A stretch of 33,995 nucleotides of DNA from JAVMKJ01 sp031732875 (GTDB taxonomy: Bacteria; Pseudomonadota; Gammaproteobacteria; Competibacterales; Competibacteraceae): positions 1-33,995 of the forward strand of contig JAVMKL010000091.1 of NCBI GenBank assembly GCA_031732875.1. Reading direction: 5' to 3'. Below are positions 6,856 through 14,148 of this stretch, piece by piece (position 1 is the first letter of the stretch; the number at the start of each line of letters is the position of its first letter). The notes under the pieces were generated by a model, which was not told the origin of the DNA, searched no databases, and saw nothing but the letters and a program-made list of their open reading frames with translations. A program made the position numbers and the translations under genes.

Positions 6856-8211
6856 ATGTCGCTCGCCCAACTCGTCGCCCATTTCAACCATCAGTTCCAC
6901 CGGGCGGAGCGGTCTTCAGCGCAGGCACCCTTCGCCCTTGAGGAAGGCGCCGCAGTGGCCAGCTTCTACGGCATGCGATTGGAAAGCGCCTTCGAAACCC
7001 TTCTCGATCCATCCGGTCGCGTGCTCGGGCACCAGGCCGAACTCAAGGCCTTCAGCCCGCGCGGCAAGAGCGTTTCCCCTCGCGCGCCCTACGCCGTCGC
7101 GCTCGACGAGGACTCCATCGTCCATCTGGATCGGCTGATCCGTACGCTCCACGCGCTCAACGCTATCGGCCGGGGGTTGACCGAACTGCTCTTTCTGGAG
7201 GTTCATCCCTGGCATATCGCCCGGGTATCCGACGATCACGGCGCGGTGTTCGAGAGGATTCTAGTTGACTGCGGCCTGTCGCCCCGGGACATCATCCTGG
7301 AAATCGCCGAAGCCGTCACTCAGGACGCCGATCACCTGGCAAGGGCCATCACCAGCTTCCGAAGGCGGGGGTTCGGCATCGCCCTGCACCAGCGCGGTAT
7401 CGATCAACGGGATCTGGAGCGCCTTCTGGCTCTGCGACCGGATATCGTCATGTTGGGACGCGAGCACCTGCTGGCGGCGGAAGCCAGTGCCGATGCCGGG
7501 CGCGAACTCGCCAGCCGGGTCCAGCGGATCAAGCAGCGAAACCTGCGGGTTTTCCTGCACGGCGTCACCACCGAACATCAGGTGCAAATCGCCTGCTGGG
7601 TCGGCGCCGATGGCTATCAGGACAGCGTCCGCCATCCCGTCGAGGAGACGACCGTCGTCATCGTCCCGGGTTTGGGCGATTCCGGTCCGGACCATTGGCA
7701 AACCCGCTGGGGTCGGGATCACCCGGCGTACCGGCGGGTCCGCCAGCGGAACTGGCACCAGCCGGAAGTCGGCGAATGGATCGACACCCTGGATCGAGAA
7801 ATCCGCCGCGCGCCCAGCCCGGTGATCCTGGTGGGCCACAGCCTCGGCTGCATCACCATCGCCGAGTGGGCCACGCACCGTTGGGCCGACATCCGGGGGG
7901 CCTTGCTGGTGGCGCCCGCCGATACCGACCGGCGGCCCTTTTTCGATGGGGTACCGCTGCGCCCCCTGCCGTTCCCGAGCTTTCTCGTCGCCAGCGAGAA
8001 CGATCCCCACCTCGAACTGGAGCGGGCCAAGCTGTTCGCGCGGCAGTGGGGCAGCCGCTTTATCAACATCGGTCGAGCCGGTCACATCAACGTCGAGTCG
8101 GGATTTGGGCCATGGCCGGAAGGGGAAACCCTGCTCGCCGAACTGCGCGCCGGCCTCTTGCCCCCGCCCGTCGAGTCGCCGCCGATCCTCGCCGCGAGCG
8201 AAGCAGTTTAA
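6856..8211 (+). CDS. Degenerate EAL domain fused to an RBBP9-type serine hydrolase
   Basis: 451 residues in two parts. Residues about 35-265 follow the EAL phosphodiesterase fold (HLDRLIRTLHALN, DIILEIAEAV, RPDIVMLGREHL). The catalytic positions are lost: the EAL glutamate reads Gln in GHQAEL, the DDFG motif reads HQRG, and the lysine of K-I-D is Leu/Gly. It is therefore unlikely to hydrolyse cyclic-di-GMP and may bind a ligand or partner. Residues about 267-440 form an alpha/beta hydrolase of the RBBP9/YdeN type, opening VVIVPGLGDSGPDHWQ, with a complete triad: S329 in GHSLGC, D383 in SENDPH and H410 in AGHINVE. The ATG has GAGGAG 7 bases upstream. The fusion is in one frame with no sign of an assembly error. 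The hydrolase substrate is unknown. Confidence 0.85.
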   Translation: MSLAQLVAHFNHQFHRAERSSAQAPFALEEGAAVASFYGMRLESAFETLLDPSGRVLGHQAELKAFSPRGKSVSPRAPYAVALDEDSIVHLDRLIRTLHALNAIGRGLTELLFLEVHPWHIARVSDDHGAVFERILVDCGLSPRDIILEIAEAVTQDADHLARAITSFRRRGFGIALHQRGIDQRDLERLLALRPDIVMLGREHLLAAEASADAGRELASRVQRIKQRNLRVFLHGVTTEHQVQIACWVGADGYQDSVRHPVEETTVVIVPGLGDSGPDHWQTRWGRDHPAYRRVRQRNWHQPEVGEWIDTLDREIRRAPSPVILVGHSLGCITIAEWATHRWADIRGALLVAPADTDRRPFFDGVPLRPLPFPSFLVASENDPHLELERAKLFARQWGSRFINIGRAGHINVESGFGPWPEGETLLAELRAGLLPPPVESPPILAASEAV

Positions 8212-8284
8212 TGAGGCCGGAATCGTTTCGCACTCGGCTTCGAGAAGCAACCCGGGTGGAAAAGAATCGGCGACCGGTACGGTC

Positions 8285-9265
8285 TCAGATCCCGGCACCG
8301 CCATCGAACACTTCGCTGCGCCCCTGCGCCAGCGCGGTGGCAGCCACCGAGGAACTGGCGTTGCGCACGATGGCCTCGTTCAGTTCCGGATTGCACAACT
8401 CGATGAACCGATAAACGAAATTGCGCAGGAACTGGCCCCTGCGGACAGCGATCCAGGTAATGTTTTTCTCGAACAGGTGGTTGCAGTCCAGCAGGCGCAG
8501 TCCCACGTCTTTCAGCGGGTGATAGGCCACCGAGGCAATGATGCCGATGCCGAGCCCCAGCTCGACATAGGTCTTGATCACGTCGGCGTCCAGTGCCGAA
8601 AGCACGATGTCGGGCACCAGCCCTGCCCGGGCGAAGGTGGCGTCGAGCCGGGTCCGGCCGGTAAAACCTTCGTGGTAGGTGATGATCGGATGTTCCACGA
8701 TGGCGTCCAGCGCGAGCGGGGCTTGCGAAACGAGCGGGTGATCGTCTGGGACGATCACCCCGTGATGCCAATCGTAAAAGAGAAAAGTCGCGAGTTCGTC
8801 CACGCTGGCCAGCGATTCAGTGGCAATGCCGATGTCGGCCTCGCCGGCCAGCAGCATCGCGGCGATCTCGGCCGGACTGGCCTGGTGGAGCGCCAGGTGG
8901 ACCTTGGGAAAAGCGGCCTTGAATCGCCCGACCACCGGGGGTAATGCGTAGCGCGCCTGGGTGTGGGTGGTGGCGACGCGAAGCTTGCCCTGGTCGCGAT
9001 TGGAAAACTGTTCCGCAAGCTGGCGGATGTTCCTGGCGTCCAGCAGCATGCGCCGGACGATCTCGACTACTTCTCTGCCCGGCTCGGTGAGTCCCAGCAG
9101 TCGCTTGCCCCGCCGGACGAACAGTTCGATGCCGAGTTCGTCCTCCAGGTCCTTGATGTGCTTGCTCACCCCGGACTGCGAGGTGAACAGCGCATTGGCG
9201 ACCTCGGTCAGGTTGAAGTTGCAGCGCACCGCTTCCTGGATGATGCGCAGTTGCTGAAAATTCAA
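8285..9265 (-). CDS. cysB: CysB-type LysR transcriptional regulator of sulfur assimilation
   Basis: 326 residues. CysB activates cysteine biosynthesis and sulfate/thiosulfate uptake genes when N-acetylserine binds. An N-terminal winged helix-turn-helix (about 1-60, MNFQQLRIIQEAVRCNFNLT) precedes the periplasmic-binding-protein-like ligand domain. The effector-site residues known from Klebsiella CysB fall at the same numbers here: T100, T102 and Q103 (TTHTQARYALP), T149 and T202. That numbering supports the unusual TTG start at 9265, since an in-frame TGA lies just upstream; GGAG/AGGGA precedes the TTG. It is transcribed away from larE, and sulfur genes occur elsewhere in the window. Cbl is a close paralogue that cannot be fully excluded. 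Confidence 0.92.
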   Translation of the reverse strand: MNFQQLRIIQEAVRCNFNLTEVANALFTSQSGVSKHIKDLEDELGIELFVRRGKRLLGLTEPGREVVEIVRRMLLDARNIRQLAEQFSNRDQGKLRVATTHTQARYALPPVVGRFKAAFPKVHLALHQASPAEIAAMLLAGEADIGIATESLASVDELATFLFYDWHHGVIVPDDHPLVSQAPLALDAIVEHPIITYHEGFTGRTRLDATFARAGLVPDIVLSALDADVIKTYVELGLGIGIIASVAYHPLKDVGLRLLDCNHLFEKNITWIAVRRGQFLRNFVYRFIELCNPELNEAIVRNASSSVAATALAQGRSEVFDGGAGI

Positions 9266-9419
9266 ATTCCCTCTCCATCAAGGCCGAGCCACGCGCTCGC
9301 ACGACAATTCCACTTCGTAAAAACGGCTGGAGTCGAAGTCTAAAAACGAATGGCGATCATTGAAAATAATCTATTGCGAAATCCTTATGCATTTTCCTGC
9401 AATGATGGAAGTCGTTCTT

Positions 9420-9438
9420 AAATTCATGAGCTGAATTT
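9420..9438. promoter_or_regulatory. Candidate operator between cysB and larE
   Basis: Perfect inverted repeat AAATTCA (9420-9426) and TGAATTT (9432-9438) with a 5-base spacer, in the AT-rich divergent region. LysR-type regulators commonly bind imperfect dyads in this position. Whether CysB binds here is inference. Confidence 0.45.
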
Positions 9439-9530
9439 CATCAGCAGTTTTTATTCTTTTGAGTTTGAACCCGCCCGCGCTATAACCTCATTCTTCTTGA
9501 GAATTGCAGGGCCAAGGGCCGGATGAAAAC

Positions 9531-10361
9531 ATGGTTGCCGATTTAACAGAATCCGTCTCCCGCCTTCAGGCCGTCGTCGAACGCTGCTTGCCTTGTCTGA
9601 TCGCGTGCAGTGGAGGCATCGACAGCCTGTTGCTGGCGACGCTCGCGCATCGCTGGGCCGCGGGTCGGACGGTCGTGGTCCACGCCATCGGGCCGGCGGT
9701 TCCCGAGGCGGCGACGCAACGGGTGCGCGACTGGGCCAGCCGCGAAGGCTGGAATCTGCGCGTGATCGACGCGGGCGAATACGACGACCCCCGGTATCGG
9801 GCCAATCCCGTCGACCGCTGTTATCACTGCAAGTCTCATCTGTACGGAGCCTTGTCCGCGCTGCGGCGGGCACTGACCCCGCCGGAGGGCACGCTCCTCA
9901 GCGGCGCGAATTGCGACGACCTGCACGAATACCGGCCCGGCCTCCGGGCGGCGGCGGAAGCGAGCGTCGTGCATCCCTTCGTCGAAGCCGGGATCGGCAA
10001 AAACGACATCCGGCAAATCGCCCGCGCCCTCGCGCTCCCATTCGCCGATCTGCCCGCCTCCCCCTGTCTGGCCAGCCGGTTCTACACCGGCACGCCGGTG
10101 GCGGCGGACGTACTGCGCGCCGTGGATCGGGCGGAGCAGGTTATTCGAACCCTGACCGGCATCCGCGTCGTCCGTTGCCGGATCCGGGACGACTGGATGT
10201 GGATCGAGACCGAGGCGGCGGACCGGGCCGCGATCGACCGGCGGGTATTGGAGGAGGTCGAGAGCGTCGTTCGCGCCGAAACCGCGAAGATCGCCCGCGT
10301 CGTGCTCGATCCCACTCCCTACGCCTCGGGACGCGCGGTCCGTGCGGTCGGCGGAGCGTAA
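9531..10361 (+). CDS. larE: LarE-like ATP-dependent sacrificial sulfur transferase
   Basis: 276 residues, the same length as Lactiplantibacillus LarE. LarE adenylates a carboxylated, amidated pyridine precursor and donates sulfur from its own cysteine to build the nickel-pincer cofactor of lactate racemase and related enzymes. The PP-loop CSGGIDS is at about 26-32. PVDRCYHCKSHLY with C97 and C100, and SPCLASR with C179, are conserved; C179 matches the sacrificial cysteine position. C97 and C100 hint at the multi-cysteine subgroup proposed to carry an Fe-S cluster, which is inference. ATG at 9531 is preferred; an upstream TTG at 9504 would add nine residues. No larA, larB or larC is in the window. 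The divergent cysB fits a sulfur role. Confidence 0.85.
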   Translation: MVADLTESVSRLQAVVERCLPCLIACSGGIDSLLLATLAHRWAAGRTVVVHAIGPAVPEAATQRVRDWASREGWNLRVIDAGEYDDPRYRANPVDRCYHCKSHLYGALSALRRALTPPEGTLLSGANCDDLHEYRPGLRAAAEASVVHPFVEAGIGKNDIRQIARALALPFADLPASPCLASRFYTGTPVAADVLRAVDRAEQVIRTLTGIRVVRCRIRDDWMWIETEAADRAAIDRRVLEEVESVVRAETAKIARVVLDPTPYASGRAVRAVGGA

Positions 10362-10439
10362 ACCAGGCGCGGCCACCTCCGAATACTCAGAAGTCTGTAC
10401 GAAAATTCCCCTCTCCCTGTGGGAGCGGCGCGGTCGTTC

Positions 10440-10538
10440 GGCGAGCGGGGGGCGTCAGCCCCCTGTTTCCCGGAACGCGGCAAGGCATCGGTGATCTCGG
10501 CGGGCGCGGAAACAGCGGACTCACGTCCGCCGCTCGCC
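10440..10538. repeat. REPIN: inverted pair of REP palindromes (REP1 +, REP2 -)
   Basis: REP1 10440-10470 has hairpin GGGGGC-GTCA-GCCCCC flanked by GGCGAGC and TGTTTCC. REP2 10508-10538 is the inverse, GGAAACA, then GCGGAC-TCAC-GTCCGC, then CGCTCGCC. The spacer (GGCAAGGCATCGGTGATCTC) closely resembles the one at 17218-17240, so the whole pair is one mobile unit. It lies in the noncoding stretch between larE and the RM operon. Confidence 0.9.
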
Positions 10539-10696
10539 GGCGACCACAAGACGGTATCGGCTGGCGCGGCGTCGTGGGTTCGGGTAGCTGTTAATCTCGT
10601 AGCGCACCCCCACTTCCGGCAATGTTCTACCACGCGGATCAACATCCAAATTCGACGCTGACGCGATTAATTTCGCAGTATTATCTATACCGCATT

Positions 10697-10725
10697 TTGA
10701 CTTTAGCCAGAACCCCGCTTATCAT
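10697..10725 (+). promoter_or_regulatory. Sigma-70-type promoter of the RM operon
   Basis: TTGACT (10697-10702), a 17-base spacer, then TATCAT (10720-10725). This is close to consensus with optimal spacing, and lies 21-51 bases before the possible start codons of the first RM gene. Confidence 0.7.
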
Positions 10726-10775
10726 TTTTAAATGCAGTATTTTGGATGATGCATTTTCCTCACTCGTGTTGCCGC

Positions 10776-11384
10776 ATGAAGAAGCGACTGCTTGATATCG
10801 CGGAATTCCGCATGGGTTACCAGTTTCGGGGGAAGGTGAAGCCCGACCCGGCCGGGACCGTTCGCGTCGTGCAGATCAAGGATATCGACTCCGACTTGCG
10901 GATTCGCGTGGCGGACCTGGTGACGGTGACCCTCGACCGACCGGAGCCGTACCGTATCCAGGTCGGCGACGTGCTGTTCCTGGGACGCGGGCATCGGCTT
11001 TACGCCGTCCTGGTTCCCGAGGTGGAGCCGAACACCATCGCCACCGGCTACTTCTTCATCCTCCGGCCGAATCCCCGCGCGGTGCTGCCGGCGTATCTCG
11101 CGTGGTCGCTGAACCAGCCGGACTTTCAGGAATCGCTGCGGCCGTTTCACCGGGGCAGCCACGTTCCGATGGTCTCCCGCACCGACGTGGAGGAGCTGCG
11201 AATCGAGGCGCCGCCGCTCGACGTGCAACAGCGGATACTGACGCTCAACGGCTTGCTGGATCGCGAACGCCGCCTGTGCGCGGCGATTTTGGAGAAGCGC
11301 CGCCTGCTCGCGTGGGCTGTTTCCCGGAAGTTGATGCGAGAAACAGGGGACTTACGTCCCCCGCTCGCCAATAAGGACGATTGA
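10776..11384 (+). CDS. Half-size type I restriction specificity subunit (single TRD)
   Basis: 202 residues from the ATG at 10776 (MKKRLLDIAEFRMGYQFRGK); an in-frame ATG at 10746 would add ten. The protein resembles one target-recognition half of HsdS: VVQIKDID, then VGDVLFLGRG, GYFFILRP, AYLAWSLNQP, HRGSHVPMVSRTDVEELRIEAPPLDVQQRI and a helical tail. Ordinary HsdS has two such halves (about 400 residues), so this would have to dimerise to recognise a palindromic site. The last residues (GDLRPPLA) are translated from a REP element at 11340-11369. HsdM begins one base after the stop. With the full-size hsdS frameshifted downstream, this could be the working specificity subunit. Confidence 0.82.
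   Translation: MKKRLLDIAEFRMGYQFRGKVKPDPAGTVRVVQIKDIDSDLRIRVADLVTVTLDRPEPYRIQVGDVLFLGRGHRLYAVLVPEVEPNTIATGYFFILRPNPRAVLPAYLAWSLNQPDFQESLRPFHRGSHVPMVSRTDVEELRIEAPPLDVQQRILTLNGLLDRERRLCAAILEKRRLLAWAVSRKLMRETGDLRPPLANKDD
11340..11369 (-). repeat. REP3, forming the end of the half-size hsdS
   Basis: Hairpin GGGGAC-TTAC-GTCCCC between GAAACA and CGCTCGCC. It is translated in frame as GDLRPPLA at the C-terminus of the preceding protein. The AAGGA just after it is the HsdM ribosome binding site. Confidence 0.88.
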
Positions 11385-11385
11385 C

Positions 11386-12900
11386 ATGGCCAACGGTTTT
11401 AATCAGGACGAAATCAACGCGATTGTCTGGAAGGCGTGCGATACCTTCCGGGGCGCCGTCGATCCGTCCGAGTACAAGAACTACATCCTCACCATGCTGT
11501 TCCTGAAATACCTGTCCGATCTGTGGAAGGACAAGCAGCGGGAATTGCACGACAAATATCAGGGCGACCCGGAACGCATCAAGCGGGCGCTGAATCGCGA
11601 GCGCTTCGTCGTGCCCGACGAGTGCGATTTCGATTACCTCTACGCCCATCGCGACGCCCCGAACGTCGGCGAACTCATCAACGTGGCGTTGGAGAGGATC
11701 GAGGACGCGAACAAGGCCAAGCTGGAAAACGTCTTCCGCAACGTGGATTTCAACTCCGAACCGGCCTTGGGGCAGACCAGGGAACGGAATCGGCGGCTGA
11801 AGCATTTGCTGGAAGATTTCAACGATGCGCGGCTCGACTTGCGGCCCTCGCGGGTCGGGCACCGCGACGTGATCGGCGACGTGTACGAGTACCTCATCGG
11901 CCAGTTCGCCGCTGGAGCGGGCAAGAAGGCCGGCGAGTTCTACACGCCGCCGGAAGTTTCCACGCTGCTGGCGAAGCTGGTCCAGCCGAAGGCGGGCGAC
12001 CGCATCTGCGACCCGGCCTGCGGTTCCGGCTCGTTGCTGATTCGCGTCGCCCGGGAGGTGAAGGACGCGGACGGCCAGCCGAGCAGGAATTTTTCGCTGT
12101 TCGGCCAGGAATCGAACGGCAGCACCTGGGCGCTCTGCCGCATGAATCTGTTCCTGCACGAGCAGGACGCCGCCCGCGTCGAGTGGTGCGACACGATCAC
12201 CAATCCCAAGCTGGTCGAGGATCGCTCGCTGATGAAGTTCGACGTGGTCGTCGCCAATCCGCCGTTTTCGCTCGACAAGTGGGGGGCCGATTTCGCCGGT
12301 CACGATCCGCACAAGCGGTTCTGGCGCGGCATTCCGCCCAAGAGCAAGGGGGATTACGCCTTCATCACCCACATGATCGAGATCGCCCTCGCCGACGATG
12401 GCCGCATCGGGGTGATCGTGCCGCACGGCGTGCTGTTCCGGGGCGGCTCGGAAGGGCTGATCCGGCAGAAGCTGATCGAGGAGAACCTGCTCGAAGCGGT
12501 GATCGGCCTGCCGGCGAATCTCTTTTTCGGCACCGGCATCCCGGCGGCGATCCTGATTTTCCACAAGGGCCGCAAGACGACCGACGTGCTGTTCATCGAC
12601 GCCAGCCGGGAGTTTGCCGACGACAAAAAGCAGAGTCGGCTGCGCCCGGAGGATATCGAGAAGATCGTCGGCGTTTATCGGACGTTCAACAGCGTGCCGA
12701 AATACGCCTACCGGGCCAGGCGGAAGGAGATTGAGGAGAACGAGTTCAATCTCAACATCCCGCGCTATGTGGATACGTCGGAGGAGGAGGCGGAAATCGA
12801 CATTGCAGCGTTGCAGGCGGAGATTGAGAGGCTGGAGGCGGAGCTTGCGGAGACGCGGGAGGAGATGAAGCGGTTTTTGAGTGAGTTGGGAGTTGGATGA
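11386..12900 (+). CDS. hsdM: Type I restriction-modification methyltransferase subunit HsdM
   Basis: 504 residues, full length. HsdM transfers a methyl group from S-adenosylmethionine to adenine N6 in the site chosen by HsdS. An N-terminal helical HsdM_N domain (about 5-150) precedes the methyltransferase core. AGEFYTPPEV is followed by motif I DPACGSGSLL (about 209-218) and catalytic motif IV NPPF (about 291-294). The C-terminal coiled coil (LQAEIERLEAELAETREEMK) packs against the specificity subunit. AAGGA precedes the ATG by 10 bases. The stop TGA overlaps the ATGATG start of the following hsdS, a translational-coupling arrangement. All catalytic motifs are intact. Confidence 0.97.
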   Translation: MANGFNQDEINAIVWKACDTFRGAVDPSEYKNYILTMLFLKYLSDLWKDKQRELHDKYQGDPERIKRALNRERFVVPDECDFDYLYAHRDAPNVGELINVALERIEDANKAKLENVFRNVDFNSEPALGQTRERNRRLKHLLEDFNDARLDLRPSRVGHRDVIGDVYEYLIGQFAAGAGKKAGEFYTPPEVSTLLAKLVQPKAGDRICDPACGSGSLLIRVAREVKDADGQPSRNFSLFGQESNGSTWALCRMNLFLHEQDAARVEWCDTITNPKLVEDRSLMKFDVVVANPPFSLDKWGADFAGHDPHKRFWRGIPPKSKGDYAFITHMIEIALADDGRIGVIVPHGVLFRGGSEGLIRQKLIEENLLEAVIGLPANLFFGTGIPAAILIFHKGRKTTDVLFIDASREFADDKKQSRLRPEDIEKIVGVYRTFNSVPKYAYRARRKEIEENEFNLNIPRYVDTSEEEAEIDIAALQAEIERLEAELAETREEMKRFLSELGVG

Positions 12901-14094
12901 TGAGGGCTGCACCTGACAATTGGGAGCGAACAACAGTTGGCAACCTTTGTTCATTTGAAAGTGGTACTGGATTTGGCCCTTCTGACTGGGCTAAATCTGG
13001 ACTGCCAATCATCCGCATTCAAAATCTGAATGGTTCCCAAGAATTTAACTACTTCGCAGGCGATCCTGATCCTTCGTGGATTGTCGAACCAGGTGAATTA
13101 CTCTTTGCTTGGGGAATTACTCTTTGCTTGGGCAGGAGTCAAAGGCGTTTCGTTTGGCCCCACGATCTGGCATGGAGAAAGGGGAGTCCTGAACCAGCAC
13201 ATTTATCGGATTCGCCCAGCGAACGACGTTGAACTTGATTGGCTCTACCTCCAACTCTTGCACGTAACAGCTTCGATTGAAGCAAATGCTCACGGTTTCA
13301 AGAGCAGCCTCGTTCACGTCAGGAAAGCAGATATTACAGGTCAGGTGTGTTTCCGTCCTCCAGTCAGCGAGCAAAAAGCAATCGCATCAGTAGTAACAAC
13401 CTGGGATCGCGGCATTCGGCAGTTGAGCGACCTGATCGCCGCCAAGCTCCGCTTCAAGCAGGGACTGATGCAGCAACTTCTGACCGGCGGGCGGCGGTTC
13501 CCGGAGTTTACCGATGACTGGGATCGTAGGTCGATTGGATCGTTTTTGGTGGAGAGCCGCATTCCAGGGACGCACGGTGCGGAAGCGAAGAAGCTCACAG
13601 TGAAACTCTATGGCAAGGGTGTGATTCCGAAGACAGAGACGAGAGCAGGCAGCATAGCAACCAAGTACTACCGGCGAAAAGCGGGGCAGTTCATTTACAG
13701 CAAACTCGATTTCCTCAACGGTGCCTTCGGAATTATCCCAACCGAACTCGATGGATTTGAATCTACGTTGGACCTTCCCGCTTTCGATATCAGTGATTCA
13801 GTCGATCCTGATTGGTTTCGCTTCTTCGTCGTCCGCGAGAGCTTTTACAAGAATCTGCTCGGACTTGCTAATGGGGGGAGAAAAGCTCGTCGTGTGAATC
13901 CAGATGACTTGCTCAAAGTCTCAATCCCCTTTCCTGCAAAACCGGAACAAAGCAGGATAGCCGACATGCTGAACACCGCCGACCGTGAAATCGACTTGTT
14001 GAGAAAGAAGCTGGACGCCCTCAAAACGCAGAAAAAGGGCCTGATGCAGAAGCTACTGACGGGACAGGTGAGGGTGGCGAGCGGGGGACGTTAG
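12897..14094 (+). pseudogene. hsdS: Type I specificity subunit HsdS, frameshifted by a 19-bp duplication
   Basis: The gene starts at ATG 12897, overlapping the hsdM stop, and reads MMRAAPDNWERTTVGNLC through VEPGELLFAWG. It then loses frame and stops at 13232. The correct continuation (AGVKGVSFGPTIW, GVLNQHIYRI) lies in the next frame and runs to the TAG at 14092-14094. The cause is an exact 19-base tandem repeat at 13095-13132; removing one copy restores GELLFAWAGVKGV and one protein of about 392 residues. The intact gene has two target-recognition domains, each followed by a conserved helix ending GLMQQLLTG and GLMQKLLTG. The last codons and the stop come from REP4. Its AT-richer composition is usual for exchanged hsdS genes. 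A reversible ON/OFF switch is possible. Confidence 0.93.
13095..13132 (+). repeat. Exact 19-bp tandem duplication in hsdS
   Basis: GAATTACTCTTTGCTTGGG occurs at 13095-13113 and again at 13114-13132 without mismatch. Nineteen is not a multiple of three, so the extra copy shifts the frame. Loss of one copy by slippage or recombination would restore hsdS. Confidence 0.97.
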
Positions 14095-14106
14095 TCCCCT
14101 GTTTCT
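14076..14106 (+). repeat. REP4, supplying the hsdS stop codon
   Basis: GGCGAGC, hairpin GGGGAC-GTTA-GTCCCC, then TGTTTCT. The TAG stop of hsdS (14092-14094) lies across the hairpin loop, so this insertion defines the end of the protein (VASGGR). Confidence 0.88.
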
Positions 14107-14148
14107 CGTTTATCCGGGTAACGCCAAATAGATCGAGAGGGCTTGGTG

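Noticed and set aside
11245..12954. 569-codon minus-strand open frame opposite hsdM
   Set aside because: Antisense shadow of a high-GC gene. No recognisable domain.
13030..13112. Independent start for the second hsdS frame at ATG 13030
   Set aside because: The first part of that frame is unlike HsdS. Resemblance begins only after the 19-bp duplication, so it is the shifted remainder of one gene.
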